Assembly: GCA_003996215.1 (NCBI GenBank)
Contig: QJPP01005244.1
Span: forward strand, 62,001-126,000
Direction of reading: 5' to 3'
Source of the DNA: Jaltomata sinuosa
Taxonomy: Eukaryota > Streptophyta > Magnoliopsida > Solanales > Solanaceae
Length of the DNA stretch: 64,000 bases
Every line of letters starts with the position of its first letter. Position 1 is the first letter of the stretch. This document shows positions 13,016 through 23,460 of the stretch, piece by piece. The position numbers and the translations under genes were made by a program. The notes under the pieces are model-generated. The model worked only from the letters and a program-made list of their open reading frames with translations. It made no database searches and was not told the DNA's origin.

Positions 13016-16000
13016 CGACCCAATTTCTCGGTCATGATGGCACCTACAACCCCCGGTAGGTGAACCAATCCCCATAGCCCAGAACAGTTAGTAATGGGCT
13101 ACTATCTAACAAATAAGAGAACAAGACGAAGAGAACAAATAAAAGGACTATAAATATATACATATGCGGAAACTAAACCAAACCCCAAGACCTGGTATCA
13201 TAGTATAGAGCCAAACTACATACATGGAGTGCAAATAAACCAAAACTATATATACAGATGTCTCTGAATGGTAATAGAGTACATGAAGCAAAAGATAAAC
13301 TAAAGCTAAGCTCCGATCGCCAAGAGCTCACCCTCAGTCTGAAGTAGTCCCTAACAGATCTCCAAGCACGAATCACAGCGATCTAACGGCGATGGCCCAC
13401 GCTAGGATCTGCACCCAAAGATGCAGGGGGTAGGGGTGAGCACCAAATGCGAAGCATAAGGTACCCAGTAGGTATCATAGGCCGACTGGGCACATATAAG
13501 ATAAAAGTGCAGTAATAGATAGAATAGAAGCAAGCAGTCACAGAAATCAACGGAAGGTACACAGGAACTAGCCCAGAGGGAAATCAACAAAACCACATGT
13601 GAGGCTAGTAAGCAGAATATACACACCATAGGCACAGGTGAAAGTAAGAAACAACGCACCTGGGGTCCTTGCAACAACAGTGTATACAAAATAAGTTTAC
13701 GAAATGGACGGTATACCGGTAACCTCAAGTGTAAGAAGAAGAAAGAAAGAGTAATAATAGGCATGCTCAGAGACATGAATCAAGTCCAACTAATCATATC
13801 AATCTCACACCCAGCAACTAACAGTCTAGCAGTAACCAATTTCATAATTAACCGTAACAGGGAATAATTCTATAAGTAAATAGAAAGAGACTACCTACAG
13901 TCCCTCGGCCGCCCATACAACCGAGGAACACAAATAAGTGAAAACAAACCCTCTGGCATCCCATACTACCGGAGCGTACAATCAGCAAACAACAAACAAG
14001 GGTGGAACCTCGAACCATGAATGATATGATGCATGAAGATCTCAAGTGCCATGGTATCTCTGTATGTACCTCCTCCGACGCCGATCCGGCCCAGCAGGTA
14101 GGTTCCATGGAAGGACACTGCCCGTATACCTCTACTCCACCATATACCCCTCCTCCGGCACACACAGCCCGTAGCCCCTGGCCCGGATGGCAAGGTCCAT
14201 GGAGGTCCCAGACCCCATACTAAACTCAGTATCAGAATAGAGACCCAGTCTCGAATATGCAATGCCCAGACCCTGTCCAGGACTAAAGTAGTAGGAAAAT
14301 GTCTCAAAAACCCTTCCAAGGGTGCCCGGGCATAACCGGGTCTAAACAGTAAAAAGTCATCTCAGGTGCTCGGTCCGACCGAGGATAAAAATCATCTCAA
14401 GTAATAAGAAAACTCAACTAGCACTCCGGCCCTGCCGAGTCTAGCGTTAATCGTAAAACTGATGATTTTAAACATAATTTTACTCTCTTGCCCAAAAATA
14501 TCCACAAGTTAAATCAAACCATTTCCAAATTATTTCCATCAAAAAGGGCCTCCCGGGCCATGCAAGGTTTAGAAAATGGTGCCAGTAGGCCCGAAGCCAA
14601 AACCACAGTAAAACATGGATAAAACCTCTTTATATGCATGGAAATGGTATGATCACACACAATAGCTGCCCCGCAGCTCACAATCAACCTATCGAACCCT
14701 GCACAGGGCCCACAAAGCTACTCAGAAGCATAACCAGCCTAGAAGGGATAATTCTATGCCCGGGGACTCGCGGACATTCCCCAAATCCACCTTCTATGTT
14801 CCAGAGTCAACAAGGCCTCACAGTGACAACAAGGGTTAAATAAAATATTATTCAGCAAATTTACTAAAAACCACGGAGGAACAAAAGTAGGCGGACATGA
14901 ATAAAGCGGTCAAGGTCTGTGGTAACCAACCTAATAAACCAACCCAAGGAGCCCATTATACAATTTTAATTTTATATATACGAGTTCTAGGGAAAATTAA
15001 ACCGTAAACCCTTAAACCCTTTGTTTTTTTTTTTTTTTTTCCATTTTCCTCGATGTACAAGCTGCGCCGATAGAACGACGATGTCCACGCTCGAACCGCT
15101 CCGAGAAACTCCGAAATTAGGCTTGAATAACTTGACGTAGATAATCGATTTTCTTTCCGAAATTAAACATAACATCAAAATATAATTTCTCTACCAAACC
15201 CCTCTAATGTTCTATATATATCCAACATAGTGAAGGTGGACTACTTTTACATATAGGTATATATATATAACACATGCAGTAGGTAAATAAATTAATTACT
15301 ATATAATAAATTAGAAATTAGCACTATGAAATGATTATGTGATGCCACCTTTCAACTTACTATGTGTTGTGTTAGCCCTCCACTTCCACGTGGAAGTGGA
15401 GGTGGCAACCAATTTGCTCCGTTAGGTATATACTCGGGTATTGCATAAATTCGTGGTAAAATAAATATAACTTTCTAAATATATCACAATTATTAGAAAA
15501 TTATTTCGAATAAAACTACTATATTATAATAATAATCTTTAACATAACTAAATTTACTATCTCCGTTAAAATATTACAATGTATAAAAATCTTATAAAAT
15601 AAATACATATACAATTATAACGTATCAAAAATATTTTCCATAAACCTTTAAAATATTTTGAAAAGGTAATAATAATATAATTTTTACCAAATTCAACTTT
15701 TAAATAAAATATTTTCAAATACACGCACGATGCTAATAAAATTCTTTAGCTTAGGCTCGTAATTCACCAACGCACGATTTTGATACTCAAGAATTCTCTC
15801 GGGATCCTCCCTTATGTTTTATCACTGTTTCGGGACTGAAATGGCGTTTTAAAACGTGAAGTTGAGGCTTAAATCGAGTTTAACCCGACCCGGTTCGCGA
15901 CCCGGTTCGTAACCCGTTTTCTGCCAGACAGTCCGCGGTAAAACAGTCATAACTTTTTACTCCGAGATCAGTTGGATGTGAGGTTTTGTGCGTTGGAAAC

Positions 16001-16180
16001 TAGACTCGTAGACCTTTGATTTGGTATTTTGGGGGACTTCTATCTCTTTATATATTGAGAGAAAAGCCCTGAGACATTTGACCCAAAGTTCAGAAAATTC
16101 GTTAAAGATCTTACGATAACTTTTGTCGATTTGCTGGACTTCAAAACTTATACGTGGAAATGACCGGAAGGGTCATTACA
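13016..16180 (-). repeat. 3' LTR of chromovirus C
   Basis: A long LTR of about 3165 bp. In element orientation it begins TGTAATGACCCTTCC (right edge 16180) and ends GGGTCGTGACA (left edge 13016). It holds an oligo-T run near 15021-15040 and a perfect 26-bp palindrome at 15377-15402. The element's polyprotein frame reads about 40 bp into it before stopping. Open frames inside it, such as those around 13400-14320, have no recognisable domains and are treated as non-coding. Confidence 0.85.
15377..15402. repeat. Perfect 26-bp palindrome with CACGTG core
   Basis: The half-site CCTCCACTTCCAC is followed directly by its exact complement, centred on the G-box hexamer CACGTG. It lies inside the LTR of element C. 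It could be a bZIP/bHLH binding site or a hairpin in the transcript; no function is shown. Confidence 0.75.
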
Positions 16181-17625
16181 TCATCCACTACTAAAAAGGG
16201 CTTTTGTCCTCGAAAGTCAAGGTCAAGGGGGGTACCTGAAGGCTCAAACAGCTGCGGATACTGGGCCCGCATGTCTCTCTCGGTCTCCCAGGTAGCCTTC
16301 TCGACTGGACGGTGCCTCCACTGAACCTTAACAACTGGGATCTCTCGAGACTTCAATCTCCTGACATCTCTGGCCAAAATAGTTGTCGGCTCCTCAACAA
16401 AGGCTAAACCCTCATCCAACTGAACTGAATCCCACTGCAACACATGAGACTCATCTGGGACATACCGACGCAACATCGAAACATGAAATACAGGATGTAT
16501 AGCTGAAAACATCGGAGGTAAGGCTAACTGATAGGCAACGCTACCAACCCTCTGAAGAATCTCAAATGGCCCAATGTACCTGGGGCTGAGCTTGCCCCGT
16601 CTACCAAATCTCATCACGCCCTTCATGGGCGATACACGGAGAAACACCAAGTCACCGACACTAAACTCCAAGGCACGAAGCCTACGATCAGCATAACTCT
16701 TCTGCCTGCTCTGAGCTGCCCGAAGTCTATCCTGAATCACTCGGACTCGGTCTAAGGAATCTCGAAGCAAATCTGTGCTCTGTGGCCCAGCACTAAAACC
16801 ATCAAACCAACCTACCGGTGATCTGCAACGCCTGCCATACAAAGCCTCAAAAGGTGCCATGCCGATACTCGAATGGAAGCTGTTATTATAAGTAAACTCT
16901 GCCAAGGGAACAAACTGATCCCAAGAACCTCCAAAGTCAAGAACACAGGCCCGAAGCATGTCCTCCAAAATCTGAATGGTCCTCTCGAACTGGCCATCTG
17001 TCTGAGGGTGAAAAGCGGTACTAAGATGAACCTCTGTACCCAAATCTCGCTGAATAGCCCTCCAGAACTGAGATGTGAACTGAGTGCCACGGTCTGAAAT
17101 GATAGAAGCTGGGACCCCATGCAATCGAACAATCTCACGAAGGTAGATCTGAGCTAACCTCTCTGCGCCATAAGAAGTCTGAACCGACAAGAAATGTGCT
17201 GACTTAGTCAGCCTATCAACAATCACCCATATGGAATCAAACCCATGGGAAGTACGAGGCAAACCAACAACGAAGTCCATAGTAATCCCTTCCAACTTCC
17301 ACTCAGGAATGGGAAGTCGCTGCATCAAACCACCAGGTCTCATGTGCTCGAACTTAACCTGCTGGCAGTTCAAGCACCGAGATATGAAATCTGCTATATC
17401 CCGCTTCATACCACTCCACCAGTAAAGCTGTCTCAAGTCCCTATACATCTTTGTTGTGCCAGGGTGAATTGAGTATCTAGTACAATGTGCCTCGTGAAGT
17501 ATCAACTGAATCAAATCGCTAATCCTCGGAACACAAAGGCGACTATCAAATCTCAGAACCCCATCTGAATCTAGAGTAGCCCGACTGGTCTCACCCTGAA
17601 TAACCCGATCACGAAGGTCACACAA
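16141..17625 (-). CDS. Chromovirus C integrase with C-terminal chromodomain-like tail
   Basis: An open frame of 494 codons. The zinc-binding region (HPGTTKMYRDLRQLYWW, CLNCQQVK) is followed by the core with MDFVVGLP (first Asp), IISDRGTQFTS (second Asp) and QFERTIQ (Glu). Next come the GPFEILQRVGSVAYQLALP segment and a chromodomain-like end (VVKVQWRHRPVEKATWE). Integrase inserts the DNA copy, and in chromoviruses the tail is thought to guide insertion to chromatin. The frame is intact across the catalytic core but is separated from the upstream RT/RNase H frame by a shift, so a full polyprotein could not be made. The last residues read into the LTR. Confidence 0.88.
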   Translation of the reverse strand: MCDLRDRVIQGETSRATLDSDGVLRFDSRLCVPRISDLIQLILHEAHCTRYSIHPGTTKMYRDLRQLYWWSGMKRDIADFISRCLNCQQVKFEHMRPGGLMQRLPIPEWKLEGITMDFVVGLPRTSHGFDSIWVIVDRLTKSAHFLSVQTSYGAERLAQIYLREIVRLHGVPASIISDRGTQFTSQFWRAIQRDLGTEVHLSTAFHPQTDGQFERTIQILEDMLRACVLDFGGSWDQFVPLAEFTYNNSFHSSIGMAPFEALYGRRCRSPVGWFDGFSAGPQSTDLLRDSLDRVRVIQDRLRAAQSRQKSYADRRLRALEFSVGDLVFLRVSPMKGVMRFGRRGKLSPRYIGPFEILQRVGSVAYQLALPPMFSAIHPVFHVSMLRRYVPDESHVLQWDSVQLDEGLAFVEEPTTILARDVRRLKSREIPVVKVQWRHRPVEKATWETERDMRAQYPQLFEPSGTPLDLDFRGQKPFLVVDDVMTLPVISTYKF

Positions 17626-18718
17626 CTGCTGATCCTCAAATTGACGGCTCTAAATCTGATCAATCAAGGTAGAACGAACCTCAACACTGGCGAGAACTCT
17701 GCTAGGATCCGACAAGTCAAGCCTAACCAGACGGTTAGCCAAGGACTGGATGTCCAAGGCCAATGGTCGCTCTGAAACTGAAAGAGAAGCTAGGGTACCC
17801 ATACTCACTGCCTTCGGCTCAAGGCATCCGCTACCACGTTTGCCTTGCCCGGATTGATACAGAATTAGTTGAAGTCATAGTCCTTCAGTAAACTCGACCC
17901 ATTCTCCTCTGTCTCGAGTTCAATTCCCGCTGACTCGTGATATACTGAAGACTACGGTGATCGGTGAAGATATCACAGTGAACTCCATATAAGTAATGCC
18001 TCCAGATCTTAAGCGCGAAAACTACCGCCGCCAACTCTAAGTCATGAGTGGGGTAGTTGCGCTTGTGAACCTTCAGCTGCCTCGATGCATATGCTATTAC
18101 TCGACCATGCTGCATCAACACACAACCAAGACCAACCCCAGAAGCATCACAATACACGGAGAAGCTCTGACCCTCTACCGGCAAAGTCAGAACTGGAGCT
18201 GAAGTCAATAAGGCCTTAAGCCTCTGGAAGCTATCCTCACACTGATCCAACCACTGAAATGGGATGTCCTTCCTAGTCAGCATAGTCAAGGGTGCTGCTA
18301 AGGAAGAAAATCCCTCAACGAACCGTCTGTAGTAACCTGCTAACCCAATAAAGCTGCGAACCTCAGTAACAGTAGTAGGTCTAGGCCACTCACAAACCGC
18401 TGAAATCTTTTCCGGATCAACCCTAATCCCATCCTTAGACACCACGTGCCCTAGGAATGCAACTGACTCAAGCCAAAACTCACACTTTGAGAACTTGGCA
18501 TAAAGCCGATGGTCTCTCAAAGTCTGGAGTATAACCCTCAAGTGTTGCTCATGCTCATCTCTACTACGCGAGTATACCAAGATGTCGTCTATAAAAACTA
18601 TCACAAATGAGTCCAAATACGGGACAAGAACCCTGTGCATCAAGTTCATAAAGGCTGCGGGGGCATTAGTCAACCCAAAAGACATCACCAGGAACTCATA
18701 TAAAAGTACTAAAAACAA
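17626..18718 (-). pseudogene. Chromovirus C reverse transcriptase C-terminal part and RNase H (frameshifted)
   Basis: The frame carries RT from EFLVMSFGLTNAPAAF through the intact catalytic FIDDILVYS block. RNase H follows (VYCDASGVGLGCVLM, IFTDHRSLQY) up to LNSRQRR near 17900. Two single-base insertions around 17890-17900 then shift the frame, and a stop lies in the following LKDYDFN segment near 17870. The expected VADALSR segment is readable in another frame near 17820. A 5' break separates it from gag-protease-RT. Confidence 0.85.
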
Positions 18719-18762
18719 TTAACAAAAAAAATAAAAAAAAAAACATAAAGAAAAATTGGCCA
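18701..18762 (-). other. AT-rich insertion interrupting the RT of element C
   Basis: Between codons for TAFRTR and YEFLVMS, sibling elements have only a few codons (YGH). Here about 60 bp of A/T-rich sequence intervenes, with runs of 8-11 T in the element sense, ending TTGTTTTTAG before TACTTTTAT. It destroys the RT frame. It resembles a polypyrimidine tract with a 3' splice acceptor, but no GT donor sits at its start. Confidence 0.7.
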
Positions 18763-21096
18763 TCGCGTCCTGAATGCTGTCTTAGGGATGTCCTCCGCCC
18801 TAATCCTCAACTGATGATAGCCAGACCTCAAATCAATCTTCGAAAACACGACTGAACCCTGAAGCTGGTCAAACAAATCATCAATCCTCGGCAACGGATA
18901 CCTATTCTTCATTGTCACCCTATTCAGCTGCCGATAATCAATACACATGCGCATCGACCCATCCTTCTTCTTCACGAAGAGAACAGGAGCACCCCAAGGT
19001 GACACACTAGGTCTAATAAACCCCTTAGCTAACAGATCCTGGAGCTGCTCCTTAAGCTCCCTCAACTCGGCAGGAGCCATACGGTAAGGAGAAATAGAAA
19101 TGGGCCTAGTGCCCGGCTCTAGCTCAATAGCAAAATCAATATCTCTCTCAGGTGGAAGGCCTGGCAGGTCGGTAGGAAACACATCGAGGAAGTCTCTAAC
19201 CACAGGGACAGACTCAGGAGAAGTGGGGTCAGCACTAACATCTCGGACATATGCTAGATAAGCTAAACACCCACGGGCAATCAACTTCCTAGCTCGAAGA
19301 CAAGAGATGACCCCAGATGGTGCATGGCTAACAGAACCCTGCCACACAACCGGGGATACACCGGGCACAGCTATGGTAATTGTCTTGGCAAAACAATCCA
19401 AAACCACACGGTGAGTGGATAACCAGTCCATGCCCAATATCACATCAAAATCTAGCATATCAAGAATCATCAAATCACCCCAAGTCTCTGAATCACCAAC
19501 AGATAACATACAGGAACTCACAATCCGATCCACTACTAAAAAATCTCCTACTGGGGTCGAAACAGAAACAGGAACAGATAATGGCTCACTAGCCAACCCC
19601 AAACAAGGCACAAAGTAGGCAGATACATATGAACAAGTGGATCCGGGATCAAATAAAGCCATAGCAGACTGATGGCACACAGAAATCGTACCTGTAATCA
19701 CAGCATCTGAGGCCTCTGCCTCTGTTCTCCTAGGGATCGCGTAAAACTGACGACGACCTCCACTTGCCCTACCACCATCCCTACCACCTGCTCTGCCGCG
19801 CGGAGCACTACCTCTACTCTGACGACCACCCCCTCTAGCCGGAGGCTGAACTGCTCGTAATGGCTCGGCCAATTGAACTATACCCTGCTGAGGGCAATCT
19901 CTAGCAAAATGACCAATCGCACCACAAGTAAAACAAGCCCCTGACAGCCAACTCAGTCGAGATGGACCAGCGAATCCCAAATGACCACCACGACCTGATG
20001 CCCCAGAAACTGTACCCCTCGAAGACTGGTCGCTATAGCCCTGATGGCTGCCTTGACCCTGCTCGAACTGGGTACTACCGAAAGTCTGAAGGGAAGCCTG
20101 AACCGGTCGGCTGGACTGACCCTGGTACTGCTGTGGCTGATAACTCCGGCTCCACTGGCCAGGACCTCTACCTCCATATCTGGAACCACTATAGACACCC
20201 TGATGTCGAGGCCTCTTATCTCTGGACCCCTGATCATATCGCTGTAAGTCCTCCACAGTGCGGGAATAGTCTACGATAGCCTGAAATGACCGACCACTGG
20301 CAATCAATATCTCAGCTGGCTGCCTGATCTCTGGCCTCAAACCCCATACAAATCTGCGAATCCTATCAGCCTCGGTAGGAATGATCATAGCTCCGAACGG
20401 TGCTAGCTGATGGAAACGGGTCTCATACTCTGAGATAGTCGTAGACCCCTGCATAAGGTGAGTAAACTGCTCCCTGCGACGCTCACGATCACTCTGAGGT
20501 AGGAACTTGGCCATAAAGGCCTCATAAAACTCAGACCAGGTCAAAGGAGGTGACGATGGTGGTCTACAAGTAACCTGGGCCCTCCACCATAACTTCGCTG
20601 GGCCCTCCAACTGATAGGTAGTATAACCAATCCCGTGAGTCTCCAATAAACCCAAATGATGCAACATCTCCTCACAGGAAGTAATAAAGTCATGTGGATC
20701 CTGTCCAGAAGTACCGGCAAACCTCGGAGGTGCTAACCTCAAAAACCTACCCAACGCCTTCTGCTCTGAGTCTGTCATAGCTGGGCGACGAGCAAGAGGC
20801 TGTGCAACAAATGGAACCGGAATGACCTCCGCACGGGGTGCCATAGTAGCCGGCTGCGCTTCTGAGCTCTGTGAACTCAGGGCTTCCCCCTGAGCGGATG
20901 TCTGCGTTACATCAGAAGGCCGCTCTCCAATCACACCCAAAAGTTGTAATAGTAATCCCCGAATATCTGGAGACTGAGTTGCGGCTGAAGCTGGCACATA
21001 AGTGGGCACTGGAGCTGGTACTGGAGCTGGCGCTGGAACTGGCGCTGGAGCGGGCGGCTCATCTTCGCGTGATGCTGATGATCTCGTACGAATCAT
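18709..21096 (-). CDS. Chromovirus C gag-protease-partial RT, 795 codons
   Basis: A long intact frame starts at ATG 21096 (MIRTRSSASRED). A Pro/Ala-rich N-terminus with repeated PAPVP units is followed by the capsid core (KLWWRAQ, FYEAFMAKFLP, EYETRFHQL). A Gly/Gln/Ser-rich basic linker leads to a CCHC zinc knuckle (CFTCGAIGHFARDC). The retropepsin-like site reads ALFDPGSTCSYVS with ILGMDWL downstream. The first half of RT (SPWGAPVLFVKKKDGS, KIDLRSGYHQLRI) ends at TAFRTR. The true RT frame is then interrupted by an AT-rich insert and the last 20 or so residues are spurious. Gag and protease could still be translated if the element were transcribed, but its 5' LTR promoter is missing. Confidence 0.9.
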   Translation of the reverse strand: MIRTRSSASREDEPPAPAPVPAPAPVPAPVPTYVPASAATQSPDIRGLLLQLLGVIGERPSDVTQTSAQGEALSSQSSEAQPATMAPRAEVIPVPFVAQPLARRPAMTDSEQKALGRFLRLAPPRFAGTSGQDPHDFITSCEEMLHHLGLLETHGIGYTTYQLEGPAKLWWRAQVTCRPPSSPPLTWSEFYEAFMAKFLPQSDRERRREQFTHLMQGSTTISEYETRFHQLAPFGAMIIPTEADRIRRFVWGLRPEIRQPAEILIASGRSFQAIVDYSRTVEDLQRYDQGSRDKRPRHQGVYSGSRYGGRGPGQWSRSYQPQQYQGQSSRPVQASLQTFGSTQFEQGQGSHQGYSDQSSRGTVSGASGRGGHLGFAGPSRLSWLSGACFTCGAIGHFARDCPQQGIVQLAEPLRAVQPPARGGGRQSRGSAPRGRAGGRDGGRASGGRRQFYAIPRRTEAEASDAVITGTISVCHQSAMALFDPGSTCSYVSAYFVPCLGLASEPLSVPVSVSTPVGDFLVVDRIVSSCMLSVGDSETWGDLMILDMLDFDVILGMDWLSTHRVVLDCFAKTITIAVPGVSPVVWQGSVSHAPSGVISCLRARKLIARGCLAYLAYVRDVSADPTSPESVPVVRDFLDVFPTDLPGLPPERDIDFAIELEPGTRPISISPYRMAPAELRELKEQLQDLLAKGFIRPSVSPWGAPVLFVKKKDGSMRMCIDYRQLNRVTMKNRYPLPRIDDLFDQLQGSVVFSKIDLRSGYHQLRIRAEDIPKTAFRTRWPIFLYVFFFIFFVNCF

Positions 21097-21140
21097 CCGC
21101 AGAAGAATGAAGTAGAATAAATGAGATTTCCAGAAACTTC

Positions 21141-21727
21141 AATAGGTGTCATTTGGTTATATGTGGTTGATAAGCTAAGGAAGAGACTTGTCGTCTGGTT
21201 ATATTGTTGGCTTGTTTATTTGTTTATTGTACTATATTCATCTTTAGTTCATTGTGTATATCTTGTTTATTTGGAGTTGGCAGATGATCCTACCAGTATA
21301 TGGTAGTTATGTACTGATTCTGCACTTGCATTTTTTTTTAGAGTACAGGCAATCTTCCGGTGGCTAACGCGCGACCTCACTTATTGTCTCAGTGTTTCCA
21401 GATATCAAGGGTGAGTTGCTTCAGTCGAACTACCTTGGTTTCTTCTTTTAGTCGTGACCCACTTGTTTTGGGCTTAAACTCTCTTTTGTTTGGGGGTTGC
21501 ATCCCCGTATTTTAGACTTGGTAGATGTTTTGGTACGATGACCTTCAGGTTCTATAGAGGATTTTTCATAGATTCTCATTTTGATAGTGATTTGAGATAA
21601 TGAAATGTTAGTTTATTTTATGCATCTGGTTTTGAGCTGTTAGATTTTGCTAAGTGTTAGGTCGATGTTGGTCTGCTCACCCGGGGGTATTAGGTGGGTG
21701 CCACTCACGACGGGTTGAGTCATGACA
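21141..21727 (+). repeat. 5' LTR remnant of chromovirus D
   Basis: About 587 bp matching 28565-29148 with scattered substitutions, ending GTCATGACA, followed by AAGATGATATCAG at the primer-binding position. Its left edge is a breakpoint with element C, not an LTR terminus. Confidence 0.82.
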
Positions 21728-21943
21728 AAGATGATATCAGTTCCAGATTCATTGATCTCATCGTACCAAAATGGGTCTAGGAGAGTCTTACGGAATGGTA
21801 CGGAGAAGTCTGTACTTTTGTTTGAGAGGCTATAGGAATTTAGAAAAACTATCTCTTCTTTCTTCCTTCGTTCTATAACTTGATTCCAATTGGTATCTGG
21901 TGATACAAATTGGTATCTAACTCTTTCACTCTTTTGTCCGCAG

Positions 21944-23450
21944 ATGGTTAATACGAGGAACAATGGAGCGAGACCAGCGATCGCAGTAGTAGGTCCAATG
22001 GTCAGAGGTAGAGGAAGGGGAAGGGGTAGGGGCCGAGGTAGAGCAGCACCCGCCAGGGGTGGAGCTCAAGAAGTGGCAGGTTCATGAGAGGCCACCCTTC
22101 CCCTACCTAAGGATCAGATTAAAAAGGAAGTTGAAGTTGTTGTCGAAGAGGTCGCAGAAAAGGCGGAGGCAGCACCAGCTAGAGGTGCAGGCCTTCCTCC
22201 TATGATGCTCGAGGCATTTTAGTAGGTATGGAGTTTTCTGAGTGGACTGGTTGGTGTGGGAGCCACCCCCGTAGGTATTACAGATCAGGTTCTTGGCACC
22301 CAACCGGCGGTTACTGCAGCTCCTAGAATAGATGCAGCATCGGGCATAGATGACTTTTTAAGGCCAATGTTAGGTCCGTTTATGACAGGGAATGAGCAGG
22401 AGATGCTGACCAAGTTACTTAATCTGAAACCTCCTATGTTTCAAGGTACCAAAGAGGAAGATGCTTATGAGTTCATATTGGATTGTTATGAGAGGCTGCA
22501 CAAGCTGGGCATTGTGCAACAGTGTGGGGTTGAGTTTGTCACTTTACAGCTACAAGGTGATGCTAAGCAATGGTGGAGGTCTTATGTGGAATGTCGGATA
22601 TCGACCTTGCCTCCAATGACTTGGGAGAAGTTTCATGCTCTCTTCTTACAGAAGTATGTGCCCCGTACCTTAAGGGATCACAAAAAGGATGAGTTCTTGG
22701 CTCTGGAATAGGGTGGCATGTCAGTCTCTACTTATGAGGCCAAGTTTTATGCCTTGTCACGTTTTGCTACTCAGTTGTTGGGTTCTGAGGAGGAGAGGAT
22801 TCGACTATTTATGAAGGGCTTGAATACTGAATTGTAGGTGTTGTCCGTGCATATGACTTCAGCAGGAAAGAGCTTCAATGAGGTCACAGACTATGTTAAG
22901 AAGTTAGAAGGGGTCAAGAAGATTGGGTAGGCTAAAGTGTTAGCCAAGAAGTCCCAAAATAATGGAAACTTCAGTGGTTCATACTCCAAAGGCCACAATC
23001 AGCAGGTATACTCTGCCCATCCTATTCAGTAAGCTTTTCCAGCTACTACAGGTGGTCGTCTGGGAGCTAATCAGCAGTTCCCAGCACCTAGAGGCCAGGG
23101 AGCTTCTTACACATCTACCAGCAAGCCTATACTTGATCGCGGTTGTTTCCATTGTGGTGATCTGGGCCACTTTAAGAGGGAGTTCCCTTACAGACAGACT
23201 GGTAATCAAGCTCAGCAGCAGTTTAAGGTTGTGGTTCCAACAGGCAGAGGTGGCTATGCTAGAGGTCATTCAAAGGGTGGGCAAGGTAACTTTTAGGGAG
23301 GTCAGGGGGACAAAGGTAATGGTGACACGGGCAAGGGTGTGGCATAGCCAGCCAAGGAAGTTTCTTGGATTAATGATCGGGCTCACTGTTATGCTTTTTC
23401 AGGGAGGTCTGAGGATGAGGCATCAGATGCGTGATCACAGGTATAATTCT
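21944..23450 (+). pseudogene. Chromovirus D gag (broken)
   Basis: Gag begins at ATG 21944 (MVNTRNNGARPAIA), followed by an Arg-Gly repeat segment. It has a stop near 22085 and continues in-frame from about 22256 with a capsid core (QGDAKQWWRSYVE, MTWEKFHALFLQKYVP). Stops at 22709, 22838 and 22928 and a frame change follow. The zinc knuckle is recognisable near 23140 (GCFHCGDLGHFKREF), with the last Cys changed to Phe. Non-functional. Confidence 0.82.
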
Positions 23451-23460
23451 TGTCTGTGAT

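Larger units (their letters stand above)
13016..21140 (-). mobile_element. Chromovirus C (minus strand), lacks its 5' LTR
   Basis: This Ty3/gypsy element runs opposite to its neighbours. Reading from right to left it has gag-protease-RT (18709-21096), the rest of RT and RNase H (17885-18718), integrase with chromodomain (16141-17625) and one LTR (13016-16180). The right side stops about 45 bp upstream of gag, with no primer-binding site or 5' LTR, and abuts LTR sequence of element D near 21141. Its reading frames are much longer than those of A, B, D and E, so it is probably younger. The left LTR terminus is intact inside the 3' untranslated region of B, which suggests insertion into B followed by a deletion on the right. 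Confidence 0.87.

Noticed and set aside
13402..14320. Several overlapping open frames of 100-124 codons on the minus strand
   Set aside because: They lie within the LTR of chromovirus C, show no domain or consistent frame, and overlap frames on the other strand; treated as chance.
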